64,000 bases of DNA from Krasilnikovia cinnamomea (GTDB lineage: Bacteria > Actinomycetota > Actinomycetes > Mycobacteriales > Micromonosporaceae), in the NCBI RefSeq assembly GCF_004217545.1, contig NZ_SHKY01000001.1, forward strand, positions 1,612,001 to 1,676,000, in the 5' to 3' direction. Position 1 is the first letter of the stretch, and each line of letters opens with the position of its first letter. Made by a program: the position numbers and the translations under genes. This document shows, one piece after another, positions 9,684-19,175 of the stretch. The notes under the pieces were generated by a model. The model searched no databases, was not told the DNA's origin, and was given only the letters and a program-made list of their open reading frames with translations.

Positions 9684-10571
9684 TCAGGCCGGGGCCAGCA
9701 CGATCTCGGGCTTCGCGCGGCCGCCGCGCTCGCTCACGATCGCCAGCACGGCACCGGCCGGATCGAAGACCGCGTACGGGCCGGTGATGCCGACCGCCGT
9801 CAGCGGCCCGCCGTGGCTGAGCACGCGCGCCTCGTCCTCCGACGCCGTGCGCTGCGGGAACGCCCGCCGAGCCGCCTCGGCCATCGGCAACCCCACCACG
9901 TCCGGCGCGCGCTGCTCCAGCTGCTCCAGCGTCGCGGCCTCGGCCAGCGTGAGCCCGCCCACCGCGGTACGCCGCAGGGCGGTCAGGTGCCCCCCGACCC
10001 CCAGCGCCGCGCCGAGGTCCCGGGCGATGGCCCGGATGTACGTGCCCGAGGAGCAGCTCACGTCCACGTCCACGTCGATCACTTCGGTGCCCTGCGGCCG
10101 GCGGATGTCCAGCACGTCGAGCTGGTGCACCGTCACCCGGCGGGCGGGCAGCTCGACCTGTTCGCCGTCGCGGACCCGCTTGTAGGCCCGTTCCCCATTG
10201 ATCTTGATGGCGCTCACCGCGCTGGGCACCTGGTCGATCTCGCCGGTCTGTGCGGCCAGCCCGGCCCGGATCGCCGCGTCCTGCACCGCGCCCGCCGCCG
10301 CCCGGGCGGTGATCTCGCCCTCCGCGTCGTCGGTCAGCGTGCGCTCGCCCAGCCGGATCGTCGCCGAATACCGCTTCTCGGACCCGATCACGTACGTGAG
10401 CAGCCGGGTCGCGCGGTTCACGCCGATCACCAGCACCCCGGTCGCCATCGGGTCGAGGGTGCCCCCGTGGCCGACCCGACGGGTCCGCGCGAGGCGGCGA
10501 ATCCGCGCGACCACGTCATGCGAGGTCATCCCGCCCGGCTTGTCGACCACGATCAGCCCGTCCGTGTGCAC
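9684..10571 (-). CDS. truB: tRNA pseudouridine synthase B
   Basis: 295 residues. TruB makes pseudouridine 55 in the T-loop of tRNA. The motif GGTLDPMATGVL (residues 36-47) contains the catalytic aspartate (D40), followed by KRYSATIRLGERTLTDDAEG and the RLLTYV segment. The GTG at 10571 begins MHTDGLIVVDKPGGMTSHD, the standard N-terminus; the upstream frame reads into the MATE gene. It is 62 bases downstream of the MATE exporter gene and is followed by a long repeat array before ribF. Confidence 0.96.
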   Translation of the reverse strand: MHTDGLIVVDKPGGMTSHDVVARIRRLARTRRVGHGGTLDPMATGVLVIGVNRATRLLTYVIGSEKRYSATIRLGERTLTDDAEGEITARAAAGAVQDAAIRAGLAAQTGEIDQVPSAVSAIKINGERAYKRVRDGEQVELPARRVTVHQLDVLDIRRPQGTEVIDVDVDVSCSSGTYIRAIARDLGAALGVGGHLTALRRTAVGGLTLAEAATLEQLEQRAPDVVGLPMAEAARRAFPQRTASEDEARVLSHGGPLTAVGITGPYAVFDPAGAVLAIVSERGGRAKPEIVLAPA

Positions 10572-10633
10572 CCGCCCACCCTGCCAGACCTCCGTCGGCC
10601 GCCCCCGCCGACCCTCCGGCCCGCCCGGTGGGG

Positions 10634-11992
10634 TCACCGGGTGGCGCCGAGGACCGCCCAGCGGGCGCCGCGCCAGCGGTGCAGGATCAGCACGAGGCGC
10701 ACCAGCATGAACAGCGCGAGCCCGGCCCACACCCCACTCAGCCCCAGTTCGAGGGCGTACGCCAGCCAGATCGCCGGCAGGAACCCGAACGCGGCGGCGA
10801 TCAGGGTCATCGTGCGCATGAACGCCACGTCGCCCGCGCCGATGAGGACGCCGTCGAGGGCGAAGACGATGCCCGCGCAGGGCAGCAGGCCGACGAACCA
10901 GGGCCAGACGATCGCCGCCTGCGCGTGGACGGCCGGATCGTCCGTGAAGAGACCGGGCACCACCCCGGCTCCGGCCGCCGCGACGACGGCGAAGGCCGTA
11001 CCGGCGACAGCGCCGACGAGGGTGACCCGGCGCGCCACGTCCCGGGCGGCCGCCCCGTCTCCCCCGCCGAGGGCGGCGCCGACCAGCGACTGGGCGGCGA
11101 TGGCCACCGCGTCGAGCGCCAGCGCGGCGAAGAACCACAGTTGCAGCGCGATCTGGTGGGCACCCACGGCCGCCACCCCGAACCGGGCGGCCACCGCGGT
11201 CGCCGACAGCCAGCACGCCTGGAACGCGGCGCCGCGGATCAGCAGGTCCCGGCCTGCCACCAGTTGCTCGCCGATGATCCGGGGTCGGGGCCGCAGCGCC
11301 GTACGTTCGCGGATCACCGCCCACAGGAACAGGCCGCCGGACAGGCTCTGCGCGATCACGTTGGCGATGGCCGAGCCGGTCAGCCCCAGCCCGGCCGGAT
11401 ACGCCAGCACCGGGCACAGCACGGCCGAGAGCAGGTTCGCGCCCAGCACGATGACAAGCGGACGGCGGGTGTCCTGGACGCCGCGCATCCAGCCGTTGCC
11501 GGCGGCGGCCAGCAACAGTCCCGGCGCGCCCAGGGCGGCGATGCGCAGCCAGCTCGCGGCGGCGGCGGCGGTCGCGGGGTCGGCGGCCAGCGCGCGGGTC
11601 AGCGGTGCGGCGATCACCTGCGCGAGCAGCGCCAGCAGCACGCCGGTCAGCAGCGCCAGCCAGGACGCCTGGACGCCCTCGGCGACCGCGGCGGGCCGGT
11701 CGCCGGCACCGAACCGGCGGGCCGCCCGCCCGGTGGTGCCGTACGCCACCAGCGTGCCGAGCCAGACCCCGACGGACAGGATCGTGCCGCCCACGGCCAC
11801 CGCGGCCAGCGGGACGCGGCCCAGGTGGCCGACGACGGCCGTGTCGACCAGGACGTACAGCGGTTCGGCGGCGAGGACGACCAGCGCCGGAAGGGCCAGC
11901 GCGGCGATCCGCGCCAGCCCGGCCCGCTCCGCCCCTCGCGCGGCGAACTCGGCCGGGTCAGCGGGCGGGGAGGGCTTGACGGGCGGGCTCAT
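10634..11992 (-). CDS. MATE-family efflux transporter (DinF-like)
   Basis: 452-residue membrane protein with about twelve hydrophobic segments in two halves, the MATE layout. Family-like sequences include LYVLVDTAVVGHLGRVPLAAVAVGG near the N-terminus and the matching ALQLWFFAALALDAVAIAAQSLVGAALG in the second half. It should export cationic drugs or metabolites in exchange for Na+ or H+. DinF-type MATE genes are often found between rbfA/nrnA and truB in actinomycetes. A 16-base palindrome spans its start codon (11989-12004). Substrate unknown. Confidence 0.92.
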   Translation of the reverse strand: MSPPVKPSPPADPAEFAARGAERAGLARIAALALPALVVLAAEPLYVLVDTAVVGHLGRVPLAAVAVGGTILSVGVWLGTLVAYGTTGRAARRFGAGDRPAAVAEGVQASWLALLTGVLLALLAQVIAAPLTRALAADPATAAAAASWLRIAALGAPGLLLAAAGNGWMRGVQDTRRPLVIVLGANLLSAVLCPVLAYPAGLGLTGSAIANVIAQSLSGGLFLWAVIRERTALRPRPRIIGEQLVAGRDLLIRGAAFQACWLSATAVAARFGVAAVGAHQIALQLWFFAALALDAVAIAAQSLVGAALGGGDGAAARDVARRVTLVGAVAGTAFAVVAAAGAGVVPGLFTDDPAVHAQAAIVWPWFVGLLPCAGIVFALDGVLIGAGDVAFMRTMTLIAAAFGFLPAIWLAYALELGLSGVWAGLALFMLVRLVLILHRWRGARWAVLGATR

Positions 11993-12004
11993 GGGTACCC
12001 ATGA
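11989..12004. promoter_or_regulatory. Perfect palindrome over the MATE start codon
   Basis: TCATGGGTACCCATGA is a perfect 16-base palindrome whose minus strand contains the ATG of the MATE gene (11992). It could be a repressor site or a start-codon-masking hairpin; nothing else in the sequence decides. Confidence 0.4.
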
Positions 12005-12047
12005 TGCCCGCCGAACCGTAAGGAGAGCAAACCCTAGCGGTGCTTAC

Positions 12048-12137
12048 CTACTGTCGCGTGTCCATCGACGTCTGCAGCGCACGGCGGGCGGCTTCACGGG
12101 CTTCTTCGGCAGCTTCGGTCTTCGGCTTGGCAGCCAT
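12048..12137 (-). CDS. Candidate 29-residue alanine-rich small protein
   Basis: An ATG at 12137 opens 29 codons ending in TAG (12048-12050). The peptide starts MAAKPKTEAAEEAREAARRA and continues to a C-terminal TSMDTRQ. It is rich in Ala, Glu, Arg and Lys and should form an amphipathic or charged helix. A good Shine-Dalgarno, AAGGA, lies 8 bases before the ATG and sits in the loop of a 6-bp hairpin (TTGTGG-AAGGA-CCACAA, 12156-12140). It lies between nrnA and the MATE exporter on the same strand. No family is recognised. RBS quality and composition support translation, but codon third positions are less GC-biased than in neighbouring genes. Confidence 0.5.
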   Translation of the reverse strand: MAAKPKTEAAEEAREAARRALQTSMDTRQ

Positions 12138-12532
12138 GGTTGTGGTCCTTCCACAAGGTCGGGCGCACCGGCGCCCACGGGCAAATCGAGCGGGGCGTCA
12201 CGCGGCCGGTCCGGGGTCACCGGACGTCTGGCGAGTGGCGCGGCCCGGGTCGGTGGACCCGGGAGGCTCGAGGCTCTGTGGCGCGCGGTGGTCCCGGACG
12301 ACACAAAACCAAATCACCGTTAACTCAAACTATCGTTCAATCCCACTCTTCGCTCGTACCGTCCTGCATCTCGGGACATCCGCGCCTGGAAAGCACTCGC
12401 ACCTCATGAAGTCGGCCGCTGTGCCGCCGCACTAAGGCCGGTCCCGAGTGGTGGAACGCCAAACTGGGGCGTGCGCCGCTGGACGTACCAGCGGACGACC
12501 GGATCAACGCGGGTGGGGCCGATTCGGCGGGC
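12138..12532. other. 395-bp intergenic region upstream of the small ORF
   Basis: It holds an SD-bearing hairpin at 12140-12156, a 7-bp hairpin at 12476-12494 (CCGCTGG / CCAGCGG) shortly after the nrnA stop that could be a weak terminator, and a locally AT-rich stretch at 12300-12360 that is a plausible minus-strand promoter region. No clear -35/-10 pair and no further gene could be supported. Confidence 0.5.
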
Positions 12533-13579
12533 TCAGATGACGTGCTGGTCGAGACGGTCGCGGACGGCGCCGACCACGTCGCCCGGCGCCCCGTACCCGG
12601 TGAAGCCCGCGGCCAGGCGGTGCCCGCCGCCGCCGAAGGCCAGCGCGACCGCGCTCACGTCCACCGCACCCTTGCTGCGCAGCGACACCGCCCACTCCCG
12701 GTCGCCGACCTGCTTGACCAGGACCGCCACGTCGGCCTCGGCCACGCACCGCACCGGATCGATGAGGGCGTCCATCACGTACGGGCGCTGCCCGTGCCGC
12801 CGTAGATCGTCCAGCGTGGCGTACGTCCACACCATGCCGCGACCCGCGGCGGCCGCCGGGTCGAGCTCCGCGCGGCCCAGCACCTCAGCGAAGAGCTTCG
12901 TGGCGCCGAACGGGCGGGTGTCGAAGATGCGGCGGGAGATCTCACCCGGACGCAGACCGGTGGCGATGAGCCGGGCCGCCATCTCATGCACGCGCGGCGT
13001 GGTCATGTCGAACCGGAACGAGCCGGTGTCCGTCGCCAGCGCCACATACAGGCACTCGGCGATCTCCGCGTCGAGCGGCACGTCGAGCCGGGCCAGCAGT
13101 TGCTCGGCGACGACCGAGGTGGCGGCGGCGCCCGCGTCGACGAGGCGCACGCCGCCGAAGCCGGTGTTCGACGCGTGGTGATCCAGCACGATGGTGGCGC
13201 CCGCGCGGGGCAGCCGGTCGGCGAGCCCGCCGAGCCGGGACTCCGAGGCCACGTCGAAGACGATCACCAGATCGGGCTCGGGGTACGCCTGCTCCTCCGG
13301 CACCAGCAGGTCCAGCCCGGGCAGGGCCGTGAACGGCTCCGGCACCTCGAAGGCACCCGGAAACGTGGCCTGCAGGGCCGGTACGCCCAGCCGCCGCAGC
13401 CCGAGCCCGAAGCCCAGCATGCTGCCGAGGGCGTCGCCGTCCGGGTTGACGTGGCACACCAGCAGTACCCGGCCCGCCGGCGCGTACCGGTGGATCGCCG
13501 CGGCGGCGGCCGCGAAATCGGCGTCGGTGGGTCCGAGGGGGGTACGCATGTGGGGCAGTGACGGGGCGACGTCGACCAC
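12533..13579 (-). CDS. nrnA: DHH/DHHA1 phosphoesterase (NrnA-like oligoribonuclease/pAp phosphatase)
   Basis: 348 residues. The DHH domain has HVNPDGDALG at residues 43-52, VFDVASESRLG, and the name motif LDHHASN (DHH at 133-135); the C-terminal DHHA1 domain ends with FGGGGHRLAAGF. NrnA-type enzymes degrade 2-5 nt RNAs and dephosphorylate 3'-phosphoadenosine 5'-phosphate. The GTG start at 13579 overlaps the last base of the rbfA TAG stop, so translation is probably coupled to rbfA. The rbfA-nrnA pairing is widespread in actinobacteria and firmicutes. Confidence 0.94.
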   Translation of the reverse strand: MVDVAPSLPHMRTPLGPTDADFAAAAAAIHRYAPAGRVLLVCHVNPDGDALGSMLGFGLGLRRLGVPALQATFPGAFEVPEPFTALPGLDLLVPEEQAYPEPDLVIVFDVASESRLGGLADRLPRAGATIVLDHHASNTGFGGVRLVDAGAAATSVVAEQLLARLDVPLDAEIAECLYVALATDTGSFRFDMTTPRVHEMAARLIATGLRPGEISRRIFDTRPFGATKLFAEVLGRAELDPAAAAGRGMVWTYATLDDLRRHGQRPYVMDALIDPVRCVAEADVAVLVKQVGDREWAVSLRSKGAVDVSAVALAFGGGGHRLAAGFTGYGAPGDVVGAVRDRLDQHVI

Positions 13580-14031
13580 TACATGTCCTCGCGGGCGCCG
13601 ACCCGCTCCTCGTCGTCCTCGTCGGTCTTGTACGGGTCCGGGTCGCCCGCGTACTGCTTGCCCGCGGCCAGCCGCTGCACCTCGGCGTCCTGGTGCCGGG
13701 CCGCAGCCAGCAGGTCGTCGATCTCCTTGGCGTGGTCCTGCACGTTGTCCAGCACGAAGGCGAGGCTGGGCGAGTGGCGCAGGCCGAGGGCGTGGCCGAC
13801 CCGGCTGCGCAACATGCCCTTGGCGCTCTCCAGGGCGGCGGCGGTACTCGCCTCGGCGGCCGAGTCGCCGAGCACGGTGTAGTAGACCGTAGCGTCGCGC
13901 AGGTCACCCGTGATGCGGGCGTCCGTGATCGTGACCATGCCGATCCGGGGGTCCTTGATTTCGCGCACCAACGATGCCACCAGCTCCCGCACGCGCTCCG
14001 CGTGCCGTCGCGTCTTGGCCGGGTCCGACAT
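13579..14031 (-). CDS. rbfA: 30S ribosome-binding factor A
   Basis: 150 residues. RbfA is a KH-like factor needed for 16S maturation and cold adaptation. Family landmarks are RRHAERVRELVASLVREIKDPRIGMVTIT-type sequence at the N-terminus and LRHSPSLAFVLDN in the second half. The ATG at 14031 is selected because GGAGGTG lies 7 bases before it; a longer start at 14049 would place that RBS inside the coding sequence. The C-terminus is acidic (KTDEDDEE). Next gene nrnA overlaps by one base. Confidence 0.95.
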   Translation of the reverse strand: MSDPAKTRRHAERVRELVASLVREIKDPRIGMVTITDARITGDLRDATVYYTVLGDSAAEASTAAALESAKGMLRSRVGHALGLRHSPSLAFVLDNVQDHAKEIDDLLAAARHQDAEVQRLAAGKQYAGDPDPYKTDEDDEERVGAREDM

Positions 14032-14173
14032 GACACCCACCTCCGACATCCGTGCCCCGCGGGAGGCCCCCCAGGTCGTTCGCCTCCCACCCCAACGCGT
14101 GAAGCCTACCCACGCGCCGCACCGCCTGAACGCCCTCCCGGTCCGACATGTCACAGGCCACCGACGGCCCTGG

Positions 14174-14467
14174 TCAGTCCTCGTCGCCGTACAGTCGGCG
14201 GCGCACCGACAGCAGCTCGATCTCGGGGCGGCCGGCGACCTGGTTCTCGCAGGTGTCGATGACCGTACGGGCGTGCGCCGGGTCGGCGGCCACCACGGCC
14301 ACGCCGATCTGGGCGCGTCCGGTCAGGTCGAGGGAGCCGACCTCGGCGACGCTCACCTCGAAGCGGCGCAGCATCGCGATGATCGGTCGGACGTAGGAGC
14401 GCTTCTGCTTCAGCGACCGCGAGTCGCCGGGCAGCAGCAGATCAAACAGTGCGGTCTCGGTATACAC
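14174..14467 (-). CDS. YlxP-like DUF503 protein
   Basis: 97 residues, the normal DUF503/YlxP size. The sequence MYTETALFDLLLPGDSRSLK is the hallmark N-terminus, followed by KRSYVRPIIAMLRRFEVSVAEV and a VAADPAHARTVID segment. YlxP proteins sit between infB and rbfA in many bacteria and have been linked to ribosome assembly (RbfA-like fold), but the exact role is not established. Here a methyltransferase gene separates it from infB. Confidence 0.9.
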   Translation of the reverse strand: MYTETALFDLLLPGDSRSLKQKRSYVRPIIAMLRRFEVSVAEVGSLDLTGRAQIGVAVVAADPAHARTVIDTCENQVAGRPEIELLSVRRRLYGDED

Positions 14468-14510
14468 GACCGACGAGGGTACGGCCCGGCAGCCGCCCCG
14501 TCAGCCGGGT

Positions 14511-15554
14511 TTACGCACCGCTCCCGGACGGTCGGCCGGGTCGCCGGGCGACCACGACGTCGCGCTCGATGCCCTGATCGACCCGGTGCGCCAGATCCCC
14601 GTACTCGACGATCTCCAGCCCGCTGGCGAGGAGGATGTCCTCGGCGAGTTCCCGCTTGGCGACCTTGGTGTTCCAGGACAGCCCGAGCGCACCGCCGGGA
14701 CGCAGCAGCGGCAGCCACTGCGGCACGGCCCGCTCCAGCAGCTCGAGCGGCCGCCGCGACAGCCCGCCCTCCTCGGACCAGCTGCCGTGCGCGATCCCGT
14801 ACGGCAGGTCGGCGACGAGCACGTCGGCGCACCCGGGGCGGAGCAGGCCGGTCAGCTCCGTGGTGTCGGCGTGCAGCACGGTCACCTTCTGCACCGCGCC
14901 GGCCTTGTGGTCGTCCTTGCTGGCGGCCAGCGTCACCTCCAGGCGCCGGGCGGCGCGCCGGCCCTGCCGCCGTACCGGCACCAGCTCGGCGGTGTGCTTG
15001 AGCCGCTTGTGCTTGAGCCAGGTCTGCAGGAACGCCTTGTACGCCTCGACGTCCTTGCCGTCCAGCTCGACGCCGATCGCGTCGTAGCCGTACATGAGGG
15101 CCTGGTTGAGGGTGGTGCCCCGGCCGCAGAGCGGGTCGCAGACGGTCAGCCTGCCGTCCAGCATCCGGGTGGCCGAGGCGGAGGCCAGCAGGGTCAGGTT
15201 GAGCACCAGCTTGGTGAACTGCTCGTTGGTCTTGCCCGCGTACTTGGGGATCGTGATGAGGTCGCTGTCGTACCGGTCCAGGGGGGTCAGCTCGACCGGC
15301 CGCAGCAGGTCCTGGGTCCGCTCGAACAGGGCGTAGGCGGCGGACAGGTTCGCCAGGTACGCGAGGTCGCGCGCGGACAGTTCCGCGGTGAACGTGAGGT
15401 ACTCCACGCCGCCGAGCCGGGTCTGCGCCACGTCGTCGAGCGGGCCGGACAGCACCGGGGCGAACGCCCGCAGTTCCGCCTGGGACAGGCGCCCGGCCTG
15501 GGCGGCGTAGACGCGGTTGGCGGACGGGGCGAGCAGCATGGCGTACCGGGACAT
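14511..15554 (-). CDS. TRM11/THUMP-type RNA (guanine-N2) methyltransferase-like protein
   Basis: 347 residues. The C-terminal Rossmann methyltransferase has motif I DPLCGRGTTL at residues 140-149, the acidic GVELDGKD end of strand 2, and motif IV DLPYG at 249-253, the D-x-P-Y signature of base N-methyltransferases such as TRM11, TrmG10 and Trm14. The N-terminal ~100 residues resemble the NFLD half of a THUMP module. It probably methylates a guanine exocyclic amine in tRNA or rRNA; the target cannot be named. It lies between infB and ylxP in the translation gene run, downstream of the infB terminator hairpin. Confidence 0.85.
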   Translation of the reverse strand: MSRYAMLLAPSANRVYAAQAGRLSQAELRAFAPVLSGPLDDVAQTRLGGVEYLTFTAELSARDLAYLANLSAAYALFERTQDLLRPVELTPLDRYDSDLITIPKYAGKTNEQFTKLVLNLTLLASASATRMLDGRLTVCDPLCGRGTTLNQALMYGYDAIGVELDGKDVEAYKAFLQTWLKHKRLKHTAELVPVRRQGRRAARRLEVTLAASKDDHKAGAVQKVTVLHADTTELTGLLRPGCADVLVADLPYGIAHGSWSEEGGLSRRPLELLERAVPQWLPLLRPGGALGLSWNTKVAKRELAEDILLASGLEIVEYGDLAHRVDQGIERDVVVARRPGRPSGSGA

Positions 15555-15569
15555 GCAGGTAGTAAAGAC

Positions 15570-15603
15570 GGCGGCCCCCGGCGCCGGAGCGCCGGGGGCC
15601 GTC
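15570..15603 (-). terminator. Strong hairpin after infB
   Basis: Perfect 12-bp arms GGCCCCCGGCGC (15573-15584) and GCGCCGGGGGCC (15589-15600) with a CGGA loop, extended by three more pairs including one wobble. It begins 18 bases after the infB stop on the minus strand. Only three T residues follow, so it may be a terminator, attenuator or 3'-end stabiliser. Confidence 0.6.
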
Positions 15604-15620
15604 TCGTCTTGCCTTGGGCG

Positions 15621-18600
15621 TTACGCCCGCGGCTTCTCGCGCATCTCGAAGGTCTCGATCACGTCGCCGACCTGCGGGGTGCCGAAGCCGGACAGGGTCA
15701 GACCACACTCGAAGCCCTCGCGGACCTCGGTGGCGTCGTCCTTGAACCGCTTGAGCGAGCTGATCGTGACGTTGTCCGCCACCACGACACCCTCGCGCAG
15801 GATGCGCGCCTTGGCGTTGCGGCGGATGAGACCGGACCGGACCAGACAACCGGCGATGAGACCGATCTTGGACGAGCGGAAGACCTCGCGGATCTCCGCG
15901 GTGCCCTGCTCGACCTCCTCGAACTCCGGCTTGAGCAGGCCCTTGAGCGCCGCCTCGATCTCCTCGATGGCCTGGTAGATCACGCTGTAGTAGCGGATCT
16001 CCACGCCGGCGCGGTCGGCCATCTCCTTGACCTTGTTGGAGGCCCGGACGTTGAAGCCGATGATCGTGGCGGTCTGGTCCGACGAGGCACTCGCCAGGTT
16101 GACGTCGCTCTCGGTGATCGCACCGACGCCGCGGTGGATGACCTTGAGCTGGATCTCGTCGGGAATCTCGATCTTGAACAGCGCGTCCTCGAGAGCCTCG
16201 ACCGAACCCGAGCTGTCGCCCTTGATGACCAGGGTGAGCGAGGTCTTCTCGCCCTCCTTGAGCTGCTCCATGAGCGTCTCGAGGGTGGCCCGGCCGCGCG
16301 AGTTGGCGAAGCTCGCCGCGCGACGGCGTGCCTGCCGCTGCTCGGCGATCTGCCGCACCGTGCGGTCGTCCTCGGCCGCGAGGAACGTGTCCCCCGCACC
16401 GGGCACCGAGGTGAGACCCAGCACCAGCACCGGCCGTGCCGGGGCGGCCTCGGCGACCTGCTTGCCGTTCTCGTCGAGCATGGCGCGGACACGGCCGTGC
16501 GCGCCGCCCGCCACGATCGAGTCGCCGGCCCGCAGCGTGCCCTTCTGCACCAGGACGGTCGCCACGGCACCGCGGCCCTTGTCGAGGTGCGACTCCACCA
16601 CGACACCCTGCGCGGGCCCGTCGATCGGAGCGGTCAGCTCCAGCGACGCGTCCGCGGTCAGCAGGACCGCCTCGAGCAGCTCGTCGATGCCGATGCCGGG
16701 CTTGGCGGCCACGTTGACGAACATCGTGTCGCCGCCGTACTCCTCGGCCAGCACGCCGTAGTCGGTGAGCTGCTGCCGCACCTTCTCCGGGTTGGCGTCC
16801 GGCTTGTCGACCTTGTTCACCGCGACCACGATCGGCACCTCGGCGGCCTTGGCGTGGTTCAACGCCTCCACCGTCTGGGGCATCACGCCGTCGTCCGCCG
16901 CGACCACGAGGATCACGATGTCGGTCACCTGGGCACCACGGGCACGCATGGCGGTGAACGCCTCGTGACCCGGGGTGTCGATGAAGGTGATCGCCCGCTC
17001 TTCCTCGTTGTGGTCGACGACCACCTGGTACGCGCCGATCTGCTGGGTGATGCCACCCGCCTCGCCCGCGACCACGTTGGTCTTGCGGATCGCGTCGAGC
17101 AGCTTCGTCTTACCGTGGTCGACGTGACCCATGACGGTCACGACCGGCGGCCGGGTGACGAGGCGGTTCTCGGCGACCTCGGCGTCGAGGTTGATGTTGA
17201 ACTGCGCCAGCAGCTCACGGTCCTCGTCCTCGGGGCTGACGATCTGCACGTCGAAGCCGAGGTGCTCGCCGAGCAGCAGCAGCGTGTCGTCGGAGCAGGA
17301 CTGCGTCGCCGTGACCATCTCGCCCAGGTTGAACATCTCCTGGACGAGCGAGCCCGGGTTGGCGTTGATCTTGTCGGCGAAGTCGGAGAGCGAGGCGCCG
17401 CGCGACAGCCGGACGACCTGGCCGTTGCCCCGGGGCGCGCCCGAGGACATGGCCGGAGCCGACAGGTTGTCGAACTCTTGACGCCGCTGCTTCTTCGACT
17501 TGCGGCCGCGGGTCGGCCGGCCGCCGGGACGCCCGAAGGCACCCGCCGCACCGCCACCACGGCCACGACCGCCACCGCCGGGACGACCGGGAGCACCGGC
17601 ACCCGCCGGGGCACCGCCACCGCCGCCACCGGGGCCGCCACGGTAGCCACCGCCACCGCCGCCACCACCGGGACCACCGCGGTAGCCACCACCGCCACCG
17701 CCGCCGCCACCGGGACCGCCACGGAAGCCACCGCCACCGCCGCCACCACCGGGACCGCCACGGTAGCCACCGCCACCGCCGCCACCCGGACCGCCGCGAC
17801 CGGCCCCGGGACCGCCGGGACGGCCGGGAGCACCGCCGCCGGGACGACCGGGACGCTGCGCGGGCATGGACGCGGGGCTGGGCCGCGGCGGCATCGACGC
17901 CGGGCTGGGCCGCGGCGGCATGCCCGGCTGGTTGGGCCGGGGCATGGCCGAGGGGGTGGGCCGGGGCGCACCGCCACCGGAGACACCGAACGGGTTGTTA
18001 CCCGGACCGCGCGCCGGCGGACGGGGGCTGCCGCCCGGGCCGGGACGGCCCGGGGCCGGCGTGCCAGGAGCGGCCGGACGGCCGGCGGCCGGCGAGCCGG
18101 GGCGCGGCGGAACAGTGCCCGGGCCGGGCGGCCGCGGACGGCCGGTGCCCTCCGCCGGGGGCTGCTGCGCCCGGCGTTCGGCGTCCCGGGTACGGGCGGC
18201 CTGGGCCGCGCGGACCGCGGCCTCCTGCTCCGCCTTGAGGGCCGACGCGCGGGCTTCCGCCGCCGCTACCTCGATGTCGTGGGCGCTGGCCGGCTTGGCA
18301 GCCGCCGGGCCCGGGGTTGGTCCCGGCCGCCCGGCGGGCGGCTTGGGTCGGGCGATCGAGCCGGGGGTCGGCGCGGGCGACGTGGGCGCACCGGGCGCCG
18401 CCGGAGCGGCGGGCCGGCGCGGCGGCGTCGGCCGCGCGGTCGTCGGTGTCCGGGCCTCGGCCGGGGCGCTGGGCGCCGCCGCGGGGGCCGCCGGAGCGCC
18501 GTTGCCGCCCTGCGAGGCGACCAGGGCACCACGGAGCCGCCGGGCCACGGGGGCCTCGACCGTGCTGGATGCGGACTTGACGAACTCGCCCATCTCCTTG

Positions 18601-18674
18601 AGCTTGGCGAGAACGGTCTTGCTGTCGACCCCGAGCTCCTTCGCGAGCTCGTGTACGCGGGCCTTACCTGCCAC
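15621..18674 (-). CDS. infB: Translation initiation factor IF-2
   Basis: 1017 residues. IF-2 is the GTPase that places fMet-tRNA on the 30S subunit and promotes subunit joining. The N-terminal IF2N motif ([19 protein letters not shown]) starts the protein. About 350 residues of Pro/Ala/Gly-rich linker follow, including a run of [YF][12 protein letters not shown] repeats coded at about 17620-17800. The G domain shows [16 protein letters not shown] and NKVDKPD, followed by domains II-IV. The GTG at 18674 is chosen because GAGGAG lies 4 bases upstream. The first ATG candidate would omit the IF2N motif. ylxR and nusA are upstream, as usual. Confidence 0.97.
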   Translation of the reverse strand: MAGKARVHELAKELGVDSKTVLAKLKEMGEFVKSASSTVEAPVARRLRGALVASQGGNGAPAAPAAAPSAPAEARTPTTARPTPPRRPAAPAAPGAPTSPAPTPGSIARPKPPAGRPGPTPGPAAAKPASAHDIEVAAAEARASALKAEQEAAVRAAQAARTRDAERRAQQPPAEGTGRPRPPGPGTVPPRPGSPAAGRPAAPGTPAPGRPGPGGSPRPPARGPGNNPFGVSGGGAPRPTPSAMPRPNQPGMPPRPSPASMPPRPSPASMPAQRPGRPGGGAPGRPGGPGAGRGGPGGGGGGGYRGGPGGGGGGGGFRGGPGGGGGGGGGYRGGPGGGGGGGGYRGGPGGGGGGAPAGAGAPGRPGGGGRGRGGGAAGAFGRPGGRPTRGRKSKKQRRQEFDNLSAPAMSSGAPRGNGQVVRLSRGASLSDFADKINANPGSLVQEMFNLGEMVTATQSCSDDTLLLLGEHLGFDVQIVSPEDEDRELLAQFNINLDAEVAENRLVTRPPVVTVMGHVDHGKTKLLDAIRKTNVVAGEAGGITQQIGAYQVVVDHNEEERAITFIDTPGHEAFTAMRARGAQVTDIVILVVAADDGVMPQTVEALNHAKAAEVPIVVAVNKVDKPDANPEKVRQQLTDYGVLAEEYGGDTMFVNVAAKPGIGIDELLEAVLLTADASLELTAPIDGPAQGVVVESHLDKGRGAVATVLVQKGTLRAGDSIVAGGAHGRVRAMLDENGKQVAEAAPARPVLVLGLTSVPGAGDTFLAAEDDRTVRQIAEQRQARRRAASFANSRGRATLETLMEQLKEGEKTSLTLVIKGDSSGSVEALEDALFKIEIPDEIQLKVIHRGVGAITESDVNLASASSDQTATIIGFNVRASNKVKEMADRAGVEIRYYSVIYQAIEEIEAALKGLLKPEFEEVEQGTAEIREVFRSSKIGLIAGCLVRSGLIRRNAKARILREGVVVADNVTISSLKRFKDDATEVREGFECGLTLSGFGTPQVGDVIETFEMREKPRA
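17620..17800. repeat. In-frame Gly-rich codon repeats inside infB
   Basis: Repeated GGC/GGT codon tracts encode four to five copies of a [YF][12 protein letters not shown] motif in the IF-2 linker. They are whole-codon repeats prone to length change without frame loss. Confidence 0.85.
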
Positions 18675-18769
18675 TGCACTCCTCAACTCTTGAGGTCGTG
18701 CGGGCAGCACCCGCAGCGACCTCACTCGTGCACTAGAAGCCTGGTCATTTCAGGGACTTCATCGTGTGC

Positions 18770-19093
18770 TCATGTCGGTCGTCCTACCTTGCGAATCCGG
18801 GTGGGACCCAACGCCCCACCATCGGTGGCGCCGTGCGGCATGTGGGCCGCACGGACGTGCTCCGCGAGCGGTCCGGTGTCCGGGACACCGGTCAGTCGCA
18901 ACGCCCGCCCGAAGGCGCGGCGCCGCTCCGCCAGTGCGAAGCAGGCCGGATCAGGATGCACATGTGCTCCCCGACCCGGCAGTCTGCGCGCCGGATCGGG
19001 GAGAAGCCGAAGCTCGGCTCCCGTCCCGACCGCGACGAACCGCAGTAGTTGGGAGGCCGGCGCGCGTTTGCGACAACCGATGCAGGTGCGCAC
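18770..19093 (-). CDS. YlxR-like DUF448 RNA-binding protein
   Basis: 107 residues if started at the GTG at 19093, where RTCIGCRKRAPASQLLRFV begins; this C-x-x-C-R-x-R-x-P motif and the later GRGAHVHPDPACFALA are the YlxR hallmarks. A longer frame to 19198 would overlap nusA and lacks family-like sequence; AGGGG lies about 10 bases before the chosen GTG. YlxR proteins are small nucleic-acid-binding proteins always found between nusA and infB, and have been tied to RNase P or transcription regulation. The C-terminal ~30 residues are not conserved. Confidence 0.87.
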   Translation of the reverse strand: MRTCIGCRKRAPASQLLRFVAVGTGAELRLLPDPARRLPGRGAHVHPDPACFALAERRRAFGRALRLTGVPDTGPLAEHVRAAHMPHGATDGGALGPTRIRKVGRPT

Positions 19094-19175
19094 CGGTGTA
19101 GCGCCCCTGTGAACCGAGGCAGCACGTCGAACCACGAAAAAGTCTACCCCCCGCGCCGCCGGTGCGGTTATCCGG

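Noticed and set aside
14586..19112. Very long open frame on plus across the infB region
   Set aside because: It is antisense to ylxP, infB and the methyltransferase, has Gly/Arg/Ala-rich nonsense composition, and reflects the high GC content rather than a gene.
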